Below are positions 7,162 through 12,083 of a stretch of 23,805 bases of DNA, in pieces. Location of the stretch: IMG/VR virus record IMGVR_UViG_3300031658_000129, positions 1 to 23,805 of that record; one strand, written 5' to 3'. The first letter of the stretch is position 1. Every line of letters begins with the position of its first letter. Below the pieces are notes generated by a model. It saw only the letters and a program-made list of their open reading frames with translations, had not been told where the DNA came from and ran no database searches. The stretch comes from a virus. A program made the translations under genes and the position numbers.

Positions 7162-7340
7162 CAGTCTTCTCCTTCCAAGATAATATCTACGGCCTTTACA
7201 ACGAAGGCACAGAACCCTATAACGAACACCAATAGTGCGGCTGTTTCTAAAAGCCCGTTATTCATTGCCAGTCCACCTAAAAGCCCAAGCGCTAGGGTTC
7301 CTAGCATTGCTTTACCAACCCACTTTTTAATTTTACTCAT
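7161..7340 (-). CDS. 59-aa two-segment membrane protein
   Basis: A 59-residue protein with a basic start (MSKIKKWVGKAM). It has two hydrophobic stretches, residues 12-25 (MLGTLALGLLGGLA) and 33-50 (TAALLVFVIGFCAFVVKA), and an acidic end (LEGED). The positive N-terminus and short turn (MNNGLLE) suggest a hairpin in the inner membrane. GGAG lies 7 nt before the ATG within AAGGAGAG. Its stop shares one base with the next gene. Size and topology would fit a small holin or a superinfection-type membrane protein, but its early-operon location argues against a lysis role. No specific family is recognised. Confidence 0.65.
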   Translation of the reverse strand: MSKIKKWVGKAMLGTLALGLLGGLAMNNGLLETAALLVFVIGFCAFVVKAVDIILEGED

Positions 7341-7414
7341 TTTTACTCTCCTTTTTCTTTAGATACTCCATTACTTTGTAGGCTATTTCTGATGTTGATA
7401 CATAAGCAACAGAG

Positions 7415-7546
7415 TCATCGCTCGTCTTCCTCTCTTATATATTTAAGAAGTTCATCTGCTGTTACATCCCATTTACTACAGGCTTGCATTAAAGTTAACA
7501 AGCCTTTCATAAAATCGTTGTGTGCTGCTGCTAAGTTCTGACTCAA
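7415..7546 (-). CDS. Small early protein, possibly frameshifted
   Basis: This frame starts at a TTG (7544-7546), 1 nt after the DUF932 stop, with GAGGG 9 nt upstream. It encodes 43 residues and stops with TGA at 7415-7417. An internal ATG at 7508-7510 would give 31 residues but has no Shine-Dalgarno. Directly at the stop, a +1 shift continues for 27 more codons in a convincing protein-like frame (DSVAYVSTSEIAYKVMEYL, then Lys-rich) to a TAA at 7333-7335, overlapping the next gene by 8 nt. The intact gene may therefore be about 70 codons, interrupted here by one extra base. No family is recognised. Confidence 0.35.
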   Translation of the reverse strand: MSQNLAAAHNDFMKGLLTLMQACSKWDVTADELLKYIREEDER

Positions 7547-7547
7547 C

Positions 7548-8486
7548 CTATGCTGCCCTCTGAAAGTAATCTTGAATAATTGTTTGTCGTTTATTTCTGG
7601 TGGCTGCCATGTTCCCTGCTGCTGATTGTCTCTTAGTAATAGAGTGAGTAGACCAATCAGTCAGTGCATTGTAAAAAGCCCAGCGGTTTGCACCAAGTCG
7701 TCTTCGATATGTGTTCTGCCAAGTGACCCAGATATATTCTAGTGAGCTATTTACTCTGGGCATCTCGTCAAGAACTTGACCGGGGGTATAGTCCGGGTTG
7801 GTGTTGATAATCTTTAAGGCTGATGTGGCGTTGATAGCTTCAGCGGCTGCTGTAAATGCTTGGATGTCAGTCATTGCTTCGTTACTCCACTGGCTCCAAA
7901 GCTCTCTCTCGTTTTCAAACAAGTCCAGTGCCTTAGTGATAACCCTACCGCCCAGCTCAATGTTTAAGTGTCGAGTATGCTTAGCTTTAAACACAGCAAC
8001 CTCACCGGAAACAAACACCTGAAGATTAGTACAAGCTTGTTGTATAGCAGCGGCACTAATCATAAACGGCCATGTCCCATCAAAGCTTGACACTGCTAAC
8101 AGTCCAAGGGATGCAGTGTCACCGTCTGGTGTGGTAAAGGTATGGGCTGGTAGCTTATACTGTACAAAGGTTCGAGAGCCGTTGTGTGATGTCCTGATAG
8201 TCTCTTGAATCCCTGTTGTGTCTAAGTCAGACCTCTCAATGATAGCCCTTGTAACATCAATCATCTCATGAGGTGCAACTGCTTTGTAGTCTAAGCCATG
8301 AACACCAAGCTGTGCTCCAGTGTCTTCACGGTAGATTACTTTCTTAGTAGTAATAAGTACACCAGCTGCTTGAGTATGGTACTGGAGGATAGTTTCACCT
8401 ATCTCGAAGCCTGCCTCGCCGTAGCCACTACGCTTTAGCTCTGTCATATCTGATGTGTTTCTAAACATATTTACAATAGCATTCAT
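7548..8486 (-). CDS. DUF932 domain protein
   Basis: A 312-residue protein resembling the DUF932 (TIGR03299-like) phage and plasmid family. Residues about 60-75 (GVHGLDYKAVAPHEMIDV), the central SSFDGTWPFMI segment and the AVFKAKHTRHLNIELGG region follow the family pattern. That pattern is a regulator-like N-terminal half, then an 'S-x-DG' strand, and an Arg/His-rich helix. Family members occur widely in phages and mobile elements, and no enzymatic role is established. The C-terminal third contains aromatic and basic segments (WQNTYRRRLGANRWAFYNAL) that could bind nucleic acid. GGAG lies 9 nt before the ATG. A 40-codon zinc-ribbon gene ends 2 nt upstream of its start, so both belong to one early transcript. 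Confidence 0.75.
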   Translation of the reverse strand: MNAIVNMFRNTSDMTELKRSGYGEAGFEIGETILQYHTQAAGVLITTKKVIYREDTGAQLGVHGLDYKAVAPHEMIDVTRAIIERSDLDTTGIQETIRTSHNGSRTFVQYKLPAHTFTTPDGDTASLGLLAVSSFDGTWPFMISAAAIQQACTNLQVFVSGEVAVFKAKHTRHLNIELGGRVITKALDLFENERELWSQWSNEAMTDIQAFTAAAEAINATSALKIINTNPDYTPGQVLDEMPRVNSSLEYIWVTWQNTYRRRLGANRWAFYNALTDWSTHSITKRQSAAGNMAATRNKRQTIIQDYFQRAA

Positions 8487-8487
8487 A

Positions 8488-8610
8488 TCAATCTTCTCCT
8501 AAGCAAGTTGCACATTGACCACTATCGTAGCCATTATTAATAGATTCACCACAGCTGAAACACTCATAGGTGGCCTCACTGTCAGTGTAGAGTTTAGCCT
8601 GTTCTATCAT
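8488..8610 (-). CDS. 40-aa zinc-ribbon micro-protein
   Basis: A 40-residue protein starting at the ATG at 8608-8610. It has two Cys-x2-Cys knuckles, Cys17/Cys20 in YECFSCGE and Cys33/Cys36 in GQCATCLGED, separated by 12 residues. This is the layout of a minimal zinc ribbon. AGGGG lies 8 nt before the ATG. The ATG overlaps the stop of the preceding gene by 4 nt (ATGA). Small phage zinc ribbons can bind RNA polymerase, ribosomal components or DNA, but no target can be assigned. It is followed 1 nt later by the DUF932 gene. Confidence 0.75.
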   Translation of the reverse strand: MIEQAKLYTDSEATYECFSCGESINNGYDSGQCATCLGED

Positions 8611-8864
8611 GCTACAATCCCCTCGGCTCCGTTAATGTCTTTGATGTTCTTAAAGCTAATGCTTCGAGAGCTACCATGTTGTAGATAGAACGCCCACTTA
8701 TAACAGTGGAAGATGTTGAAGCAGTCGCCCTTACTGACCTCGAAGCGGTTCTTAATTGTTCTACGTCTTACAATAAAAGACTTACCAAATACTGTACCAT
8801 TTTTCTTACCGCTAAAGACTGCTGAGTGTGTAGCTTTTGCGACTAAGTTGAATAAAGTTTCCAT
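8607..8864 (-). CDS. Hypothetical 85-aa protein
   Basis: I do not recognise this 85-residue basic protein. It has a hydrophobic-to-polar N-terminus (METLFNLVAKATHSAVFSGK) and a Arg/Lys-rich strand (SFIVRRRTIKNRFEVSKGD). An aromatic segment with two cysteines and a His (CFNIFHCYKWAFYLQHG) and a short tail follow. No membrane segment or clear enzyme motif is seen. Its basic and aromatic character would suit nucleic-acid binding, which is only a guess. An AGG-type Shine-Dalgarno lies about 9 nt before the ATG. Upstream are a plus-strand promoter-like sequence and the first of the three large hairpins, so its mRNA may begin at a processed 5' end. Confidence 0.7.
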   Translation of the reverse strand: METLFNLVAKATHSAVFSGKKNGTVFGKSFIVRRRTIKNRFEVSKGDCFNIFHCYKWAFYLQHGSSRSISFKNIKDINGAEGIVA

Positions 8865-8904
8865 AGTTTGTGACCTATTGTAGTTAATTGGTTTCCGATT
8901 TTAC

Positions 8905-8933
8905 TTGACAGCCGACACCGACCCTGTTACAAT
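8905..8933 (+). promoter_or_regulatory. Rightward (antisense) sigma70-like promoter
   Basis: On the plus strand a perfect TTGACA (8905-8910) and TACAAT (8928-8933) are separated by exactly 17 bases. Transcription would start near 8940 and run into the hairpin at 8929-8996, then antisense to the leftward early genes. The -10 box overlaps the base of that hairpin. The match is one base short of consensus. Whether it is active, and why it faces against the operon, is unknown. Confidence 0.5.
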
Positions 8934-8996
8934 AACTTAATGTCTTATAAGTTAGTTCGTAAGAACTTACTAACTTATAAGTCATTAAGTAATTGT
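8929..8996. promoter_or_regulatory. Long hairpin, copy 1 of a shared-loop family
   Basis: An intergenic inverted repeat. Inner arms CTTATAAGTTAGT (8944-8956) and ACTAACTTATAAG (8969-8981) pair over 13 bp. ACTTAATG/CATTAAGT (8935-8942 with 8983-8990) adds 8 bp, and ACAAT/ATTGT adds 5 more, with single T-T and A-A mismatches between blocks. The 12-nt apex TCGTAAGAACTT matches copy 2. It can refold as AGTTC-GTAA-GAACT with a 4-nt bulge. It lies between 8864 and 9003, where the leftward early transcript would be uninterrupted. No U-tract follows on the minus strand, so it is more likely a processing or stability element than a terminator. Confidence 0.75.
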
Positions 8997-9002
8997 TCTT
9001 AT

Positions 9003-9164
9003 TTACTTGATTGTATTATACACTTGGTTATAAAGTTCAGTTGCAATATCATCTAGTGTTTCAACCATGTCCTCATCTGGATTAAAGTCTTTGTCTTTAG
9101 CTAAGAAGGCTACACTAGTGTTTAAGTCTGCTAATATGTTGAAGAAATCATCTTTATTGGACAT
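9003..9164 (-). CDS. 53-aa early protein
   Basis: A 53-residue acidic protein, MSNKDDFFNILADLNTSVAF onwards, starting at the ATG at 9162-9164 with AAGG 8 nt upstream. It is predicted to be two helices joined by a DFNPDED turn. There are no cysteines, no membrane segment and no recognised motif. The preceding gene stops 1 nt before its ATG, so the two are coupled. The hairpin at 8929-8996 follows 6 nt after its stop. It belongs to the run of tiny early genes whose products often modify host functions in phages, but no target can be suggested. Confidence 0.6.
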   Translation of the reverse strand: MSNKDDFFNILADLNTSVAFLAKDKDFNPDEDMVETLDDIATELYNQVYNTIK

Positions 9165-9165
9165 A

Positions 9166-9357
9166 TTATTTACCTTTTATTGATTTGTTTAGTGTGTTTT
9201 GCTGTATCATAGTAATTATGTAGGGCTTATCGCTATACATACGCCCTACTTTGTGAGCATCTTCTAAACTAAAGCTAAAACTAGGGGTATCAAACTCTCC
9301 AAGCCAGTCAACACGCCATAAAACATTGCCTTCTTCAATTATATCTGAGCTTTTCAT
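9166..9357 (-). CDS. 63-aa early protein
   Basis: A 63-residue protein starting MKSSDIIEEGNVLWRVDWLG and ending in a basic tail (LNKSIKGK). The middle (SFSLEDAHKVGRMYSDKPYI) looks like an alpha-beta mini-domain, with a strand, a helix and a strand ending in YIITMIQ. I chose the ATG at 9355-9357 because GAGG and AGGA lie 9 and 4 nt upstream. The in-frame ATG at 9370-9372 has no Shine-Dalgarno. The start overlaps the preceding gene by 23 nt. No family is recognised. Confidence 0.6.
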   Translation of the reverse strand: MKSSDIIEEGNVLWRVDWLGEFDTPSFSFSLEDAHKVGRMYSDKPYIITMIQQNTLNKSIKGK

Positions 9358-9499
9358 GTCGTCCTGCCTCATCTAAGTAACCGATTAGTTCTTTAAGTGG
9401 TATAAGTTCTAGCAAATCATAGAGCGGCTGGCCTTCGCCGTCCCTCATATCTTTCCATACCTGCTCCATAGCAGCTAACACCGCCTCGTCTTTAGTCAT
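9335..9499 (-). CDS. 54-aa early protein
   Basis: A 54-residue, mostly helical protein, MTKDEAVLAAMEQVWKDMRD onwards, with a Leu-rich second half (YDLLELIPLKELIGYLDE). The start at 9497-9499 overlaps the end of the preceding gene by 8 nt. An upstream in-frame ATG at 9538 would lie deep inside that gene. The Shine-Dalgarno is weak (GAG 8 nt upstream), consistent with coupled translation. The Leu-rich helix pattern (L-x-x-vP-x-x-x-L-x-x-YL) is seen in other small phage proteins, but I cannot name a family. Confidence 0.6.
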   Translation of the reverse strand: MTKDEAVLAAMEQVWKDMRDGEGQPLYDLLELIPLKELIGYLDEAGRHEKLRYN

Positions 9500-9719
9500 G
9501 ATGCAATCTCGCTTTAGTCTTATCCATCCAAGCTTCAAAGCTACGGCGGTGTATCTGTTTATACTTACCGCCGCCTAGCTTAATAACTTTTTGTATATAG
9601 TGATAGGTCTTTAGCCCCTCCATTGCCTTGTTTAAGTCAGGCTCCATAGTGAAGCACCAGATATGTTCGGCACAAGTCTCTTTAAATTCTTCTTCAGTTG
9701 GTAAGTCTTCTTTATTCAT
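9492..9719 (-). CDS. 75-aa early protein
   Basis: A 75-residue helical protein starting MNKEDLPTEEEFKETCAEH. It has an aromatic stretch (IWCFTMEPDLNKAMEGLKTY), a Gly-rich turn (KLGGGKYKQIHRRSF) and a basic C-terminus (MDKTKARLHHD). It has two cysteines but no zinc-binding arrangement. The start overlaps the preceding gene's stop by 4 nt (ATGA), so translation is coupled; the GGAG box is 11 nt upstream, which is long. No family or function is recognised. Confidence 0.65.
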   Translation of the reverse strand: MNKEDLPTEEEFKETCAEHIWCFTMEPDLNKAMEGLKTYHYIQKVIKLGGGKYKQIHRRSFEAWMDKTKARLHHD

Positions 9720-9892
9720 GGCGTTACTATCTCCAAGTCTTCAAGCTCCAAGCCTTCACTTGAGTAGCTACAGTCATACCCTTCAGACCTGTATAGTTTT
9801 ATATAACCCTCTTCGTTTAATTCTTCGTTGCCGTCTTCGTCAAAACGATAGAACAGCATATCATAGACTGCAATTGTATATTCTTTACTCAT
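9716..9892 (-). CDS. 58-aa acidic early protein
   Basis: A 58-residue, strongly acidic protein, MSKEYTIAVYDMLFYRFDED onwards, starting at the ATG at 9890-9892 with GGAG 7 nt upstream. It is Glu/Asp- and Tyr-rich with alternating strands, and reads like a small beta-sheet protein. The high negative charge could allow DNA mimicry or binding to a basic host protein. That is a speculation based only on composition. It begins 2 nt after the stop of the HhH-like gene and overlaps the next gene by 4 nt. Confidence 0.65.
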   Translation of the reverse strand: MSKEYTIAVYDMLFYRFDEDGNEELNEEGYIKLYRSEGYDCSYSSEGLELEDLEIVTP

Positions 9893-9894
9893 AG

Positions 9895-10509
9895 TTATTC
9901 TCCAGTCAAATAAGTATAGTGTACTTCGCTTACATGGTTACCATCTTGCCACCGCTTAGACTTGCTAGCTAAGAACTCACACCATGAATCCCAGAGATTC
10001 TCACAGCCATAGTCTTCACACAGTTCTATGTAGTTCCATATTTTAATCTCATTAGCTCGGCTGGCCTTGTCTGTCTTAGGGTTCGGGTTAAGTTTAAAGT
10101 CTTTAGCATTTAAGTTATACATTCTAATGTTGTGAACATCCATACAGCCAACCAGCCCAGCAATCAACTGACAGCAGAACCCGGCCTTTGGTATACCTAA
10201 GCCGTCAACCCTTAGAAAGATTATCATTAAGCTATAAGCTTTCTCGTTGTCAGACTTACTAGAGTTAAGCACTGCCTTGACCTGAGAAAACATCATATGT
10301 TTATTGGACATAAGGTACTCATAAGTCTTTATCTTGTTACCCCATAAGAACCTAGACTCTAGCTTGTTAGCTCTTACATCAGCTATCTGGTCACCAACAC
10401 CAAGCCAATTCTGTTGAATGCTCAGAGCTACCATCAATATAGTGTCTCCAAAGTTATCGGCATTACGCTGTGAATATTCTTGTACTGCTTTGCAATGAGT
10501 ATTGAACAT
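9895..10509 (-). CDS. Conserved phage protein with HhH-GPD-like core
   Basis: A 204-residue protein, the largest of the early cluster. Its middle, FLRVDGLGIPKAGFCCQLIA then GLVGCMDVHNIRMYNL, has the shape of a helix-hairpin-helix followed by an Asp. This is as in HhH-GPD DNA glycosylases, whose pattern is L-x-G-x-G-x-K-A ... x-D-x-H. Similar segments (GLG-x-x-KAGF-x-x-QL ... GC-x-D-x-HN) occur in uncharacterised phage proteins. The catalytic Lys of bifunctional glycosylases is not evident. Base excision or base recognition is possible but unproven. I chose the ATG at 10507-10509, two codons inside the first ATG, because GAGG lies 8 nt upstream of it and only 2 nt from the first. A large hairpin lies just upstream. 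Confidence 0.7.
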   Translation of the reverse strand: MFNTHCKAVQEYSQRNADNFGDTILMVALSIQQNWLGVGDQIADVRANKLESRFLWGNKIKTYEYLMSNKHMMFSQVKAVLNSSKSDNEKAYSLMIIFLRVDGLGIPKAGFCCQLIAGLVGCMDVHNIRMYNLNAKDFKLNPNPKTDKASRANEIKIWNYIELCEDYGCENLWDSWCEFLASKSKRWQDGNHVSEVHYTYLTGE

Positions 10510-10531
10510 CGGCATTTCCTCGGTGGTGGTT

Positions 10532-10605
10532 TACCCTACAACTGAATGTCTTTTAAGTTAGTTCGTAAGAACTCACTAACTTAAAAGTCATTAAGTAGTA
10601 GGGTA
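10532..10605. promoter_or_regulatory. Long hairpin, copy 2 of the shared-loop family
   Basis: An intergenic inverted repeat with inner 13-bp arms CTTTTAAGTTAGT (10550-10562) and ACTAACTTAAAAG (10575-10587). Outer pairing continues through CTGAATG/CATTAAG with one mismatch, and then TACCCTAC/GTAGGGTA. The 12-nt apex TCGTAAGAACTC differs from copy 1 only in the last base. Compared with copy 1, one inner A-T pair has become T-A on both arms, and the outermost stem has wholly different but still paired bases. It fills the gap between the genes ending at 10614 and starting at 10509, without a U-tract, so an RNA processing role is favoured over termination. Confidence 0.75.
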
Positions 10606-10613
10606 TATATTAA

Positions 10614-10880
10614 TTATTTAAACCATTTAATCTGTTGGGCTAGTTTGGCATCCCATAAATCTAACGCCTCTTTAACTGTTAGGTCATAGTGACCCCAGAA
10701 TATATCCATCTGGCCTCCCTCATCTCCCCAACTATGTAACATATATTCACCTTCAGGTCTAAAGTTATTCTCTGTTTTAGGTCGATGGCTAATACAGATT
10801 CGTAGTATACCACAAGAACTTATAAGCTTAGCATCTAAACGTGACTGTAAAGTCTTTTCTAGTTCATTTGAAGTGTTCAT
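10614..10880 (-). CDS. Hypothetical 88-aa early protein
   Basis: An 88-residue protein that I do not recognise. It has a helical N-terminus (ELEKTLQSRLDAKLISSC), a basic strand (ILRICISHRPKTENNF) and a Trp-rich segment (YMLHSWGDEGGQMDIFWGHY). A helix (TVKEALDLWDAKLAQQIKWF) follows. The mixed alpha-beta pattern suggests a small folded domain. The start overlaps the stop of a 29-codon membrane-peptide gene by 4 nt (ATGA), so it is coupled to it; GAGG is 10 nt upstream. The hairpin copy 2 begins 9 nt after its stop. Confidence 0.65.
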   Translation of the reverse strand: MNTSNELEKTLQSRLDAKLISSCGILRICISHRPKTENNFRPEGEYMLHSWGDEGGQMDIFWGHYDLTVKEALDLWDAKLAQQIKWFK

Positions 10881-10966
10881 ATATCATCATCCTCTCTTTC
10901 ACTATATTTAAAGAGCAACACTGTTACCGCTGCAACTAGACAGATTGTAAACAAATCAGCTAACAT
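10877..10966 (-). CDS. 29-aa single-pass membrane peptide
   Basis: A 29-residue peptide starting MLADLFTICLVAAVTVLLFK and ending in a charged tail (YSEREDDDI). Residues 5-19 form one hydrophobic segment. A strong GGAGG lies 6 nt before the ATG at 10964-10966. The stop overlaps the next ATG by 4 nt. The strong ribosome binding site and coupling argue that this very short gene is real. The preceding gene stops 1 nt before its ATG. It is likely a small inner-membrane peptide; function unknown. Confidence 0.65.
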   Translation of the reverse strand: MLADLFTICLVAAVTVLLFKYSEREDDDI

Positions 10967-10967
10967 T

Positions 10968-11129
10968 CTATACCTCCACTTCTATTTCTTGTAAGCTTTC
11001 AAGGTCAACATCCTCGGAGGGATAGATATTAACCTCGTTATAATTCTCTAGCAAACTAGATGCTACGTCTCTAGCAATGTCTAAGTCTTCACATATAATT
11101 CTATTGCCATCAAATATAATATTAAACAT
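10968..11129 (-). CDS. 53-aa acidic early protein
   Basis: A 53-residue acidic protein, MFNIIFDGNRIICEDLDIAR onwards, ending EIEVEV. It reads as strand-helix-strand with a helix around DVASSLLENYNEV. GAGG lies 9 nt before the ATG at 11127-11129, and the start overlaps the preceding gene by 8 nt. No motif is recognised. It sits in the part of the early operon nearest the promoter, among genes with similar GAGG-type ribosome binding sites. Confidence 0.6.
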   Translation of the reverse strand: MFNIIFDGNRIICEDLDIARDVASSLLENYNEVNIYPSEDVDLESLQEIEVEV

Positions 11130-11292
11130 TCTCTGTCGCCTCTTTTTTGTTAACCATCTTACAAGCTAAGTTCCAAGCCATAATAGCACCCATCCAAGCT
11201 GCTGCCTTCTCACTACCGGAATAGCTTTCTATTCTATCTTCTAAGTCTTTCATATCTTCTGGGGTCACAAAAGCAGGGACTGATTTAATCAT
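11122..11292 (-). CDS. 56-aa early protein
   Basis: A 56-residue protein, MIKSVPAFVTPEDMKDLEDR onwards. It has an acidic first helix and then a hydrophobic second helix (AAAWMGAIMAWNLACKMV) that is amphipathic rather than clearly transmembrane. GAGG lies 9 nt before the ATG at 11290-11292, in the context GAGGTATAAAATT. The following gene begins 8 nt before its stop, and the preceding gene ends 4 nt before its start. No family is recognised. Confidence 0.6.
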   Translation of the reverse strand: MIKSVPAFVTPEDMKDLEDRIESYSGSEKAAAWMGAIMAWNLACKMVNKKEATENV

Positions 11293-11296
11293 AATT

Positions 11297-11476
11297 TTAT
11301 ACCTCGTAGCAGTTAGAAACAGTAGACCAGTCTATACTATGCAATACTTCTTCGCAATAGTATAGATGTTTATGCACAACTATTGTACCATCATCCCATT
11401 CTATACAAACTTTATCACGAAATGAAACATCAGGAAACATTCTTGCCCATATATAACTATCATCAAAGTCTTGCAT
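11297..11476 (-). CDS. 59-aa early protein
   Basis: A 59-residue protein starting MQDFDDSYIWARMFPDVSFR. It is acidic and aromatic with three cysteines, reading as a small beta-rich domain (KVCIEWDDGTIVVHKHLYYC). I use the ATG at 11474-11476, which has GAGG 9 nt upstream in the context GAGGTATAGATTT, almost the same leader as the next gene. A longer version would need a TTG at 11491 inside that ribosome binding site. It is the second gene after the main leftward promoter. Function unknown. Confidence 0.6.
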   Translation of the reverse strand: MQDFDDSYIWARMFPDVSFRDKVCIEWDDGTIVVHKHLYYCEEVLHSIDWSTVSNCYEV

Positions 11477-11531
11477 AAATCTATACCTCAAAAATTAATA
11501 GAATTTAACTGGCCGTCCTTGGCCGATAGAA

Positions 11532-11960
11532 TTACTTGGCAGAAAGAATCTCAAGGATTTTATCCATCTTTGCTTCTAGCGAATCAACACGGCTTGTAAG
11601 AGCTTCTTTTTTCGCAGTAGCCGTTGCTATTGCCTTTGCTGTAACCTTCGGAGCCTTCGGAGCAGCTTTAGCTTTCTTGAAAGCCTTTGTCTTCTTTGTT
11701 GGTTTCTTGCCGGTAATCATCAGCAGGAACTGTTCTGGGACACATTCCCATTCTCTGAATTCAGAGACATCGCCATGAGTCATAAAGCTATCGGCATCGC
11801 TGTAATACTTCTTGATAACGGCATTGAAAACCTTGGTCAATCCATATCTCTCCGTAGGAGAAGCAGCATGGATATTGGCAAAGTGACAAGCAACGCCGTA
11901 GGTTTGACGGTCTGTTGCAATGTTGTTGACATCGATGTTTTTGAAGTTTGAAGTCAGCAT
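11532..11960 (-). CDS. First early protein: unknown domain, Lys/Ala tail, coiled coil
   Basis: A 142-residue protein, the first gene behind the leftward promoter. Residues 1-80 form an unrecognised domain (aromatic, with TDRQTYGVACHFANIHAAS and a Trp-Glu-Cys segment). Residues 84-118 are Lys/Ala/Pro-rich with repeated KKAKAAPKAPK-like units, resembling histone-H1-like tails. Residues 119-142 form a short coiled coil (LTSRVDSLEAKMDKILEIL). The tail suggests nucleic-acid contact, and the coiled coil suggests oligomerisation. Both are inferences from composition. AAGGA lies 8 nt before the ATG, but it sits inside the stem of the hairpin at 11964-12030. Translation may therefore depend on opening or cutting that structure. 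Confidence 0.8.
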   Translation of the reverse strand: MLTSNFKNIDVNNIATDRQTYGVACHFANIHAASPTERYGLTKVFNAVIKKYYSDADSFMTHGDVSEFREWECVPEQFLLMITGKKPTKKTKAFKKAKAAPKAPKVTAKAIATATAKKEALTSRVDSLEAKMDKILEILSAK

Positions 11961-11963
11961 ATT

Positions 11964-12030
11964 AGTATTCCTTATTAAAAAATGAAGAAGTTCGTAGAAC
12001 TCTCTTCTTCATTTTTAAATAAGGAATACT
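11964..12030. promoter_or_regulatory. Long hairpin, copy 3, masking a ribosome binding site
   Basis: Arms GTATTCCTTATT.AAAAATGAAGAAG (left, from 11965) and its complement (12004-12029) pair over about 26 bp with a single A-A mismatch, 11977 against 12017. The apex TTCGTAGAACTCT shares the AGTTCGTA-GAACTC core of copies 1 and 2, and can form AGTTC-GTA-GAACT with a 4-nt bulge (CTCT). On the minus-strand RNA, the AAGGA Shine-Dalgarno of the first early gene (11969-11973) is paired within this stem, 8 nt from its ATG. Confidence 0.8.
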
Positions 12031-12032
12031 TA

Positions 12033-12073
12033 TTAGTAACCCTATAAGCTTTTATAGCTTATAGGGTTACTAA
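12033..12073. promoter_or_regulatory. Perfect 18-bp hairpin in early leader
   Basis: Arms TTAGTAACCCTATAAGCT (12033-12050) and their exact complement (12056-12073) enclose a 5-nt loop, TTTAT. It lies 2 nt from copy 3. Neither strand shows the run of U residues expected of an intrinsic terminator. On the leftward RNA it would form immediately before the copy 3 hairpin. It may stabilise the 5' end of a processed transcript or guide folding of its neighbour; this is inferred from position. Confidence 0.75.
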
Positions 12074-12083
12074 AAATCTGGAC

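Noticed and set aside
7415-7417. Programmed +1 frameshift at CGA-TGA
   Set aside because: After slipping, the P-site tRNA would not re-pair well on GAT, unlike the known RF2 site; a simple indel or sequencing error is more likely.
9015-9043. Leftward TATAAT near the end of the 53-aa gene as a promoter
   Set aside because: The -35 position at 17 bases reads CAACTG, which is poor, and the box lies within coding sequence.
11511-11524. GGCC-GGCC hairpin after the first early gene as a terminator
   Set aside because: Only four pairs with a 6-nt loop and no U-tract; the next gene follows closely, so termination here is unlikely.
12033-12073. Intrinsic terminator
   Set aside because: The stem is strong but neither strand has a following U-tract.
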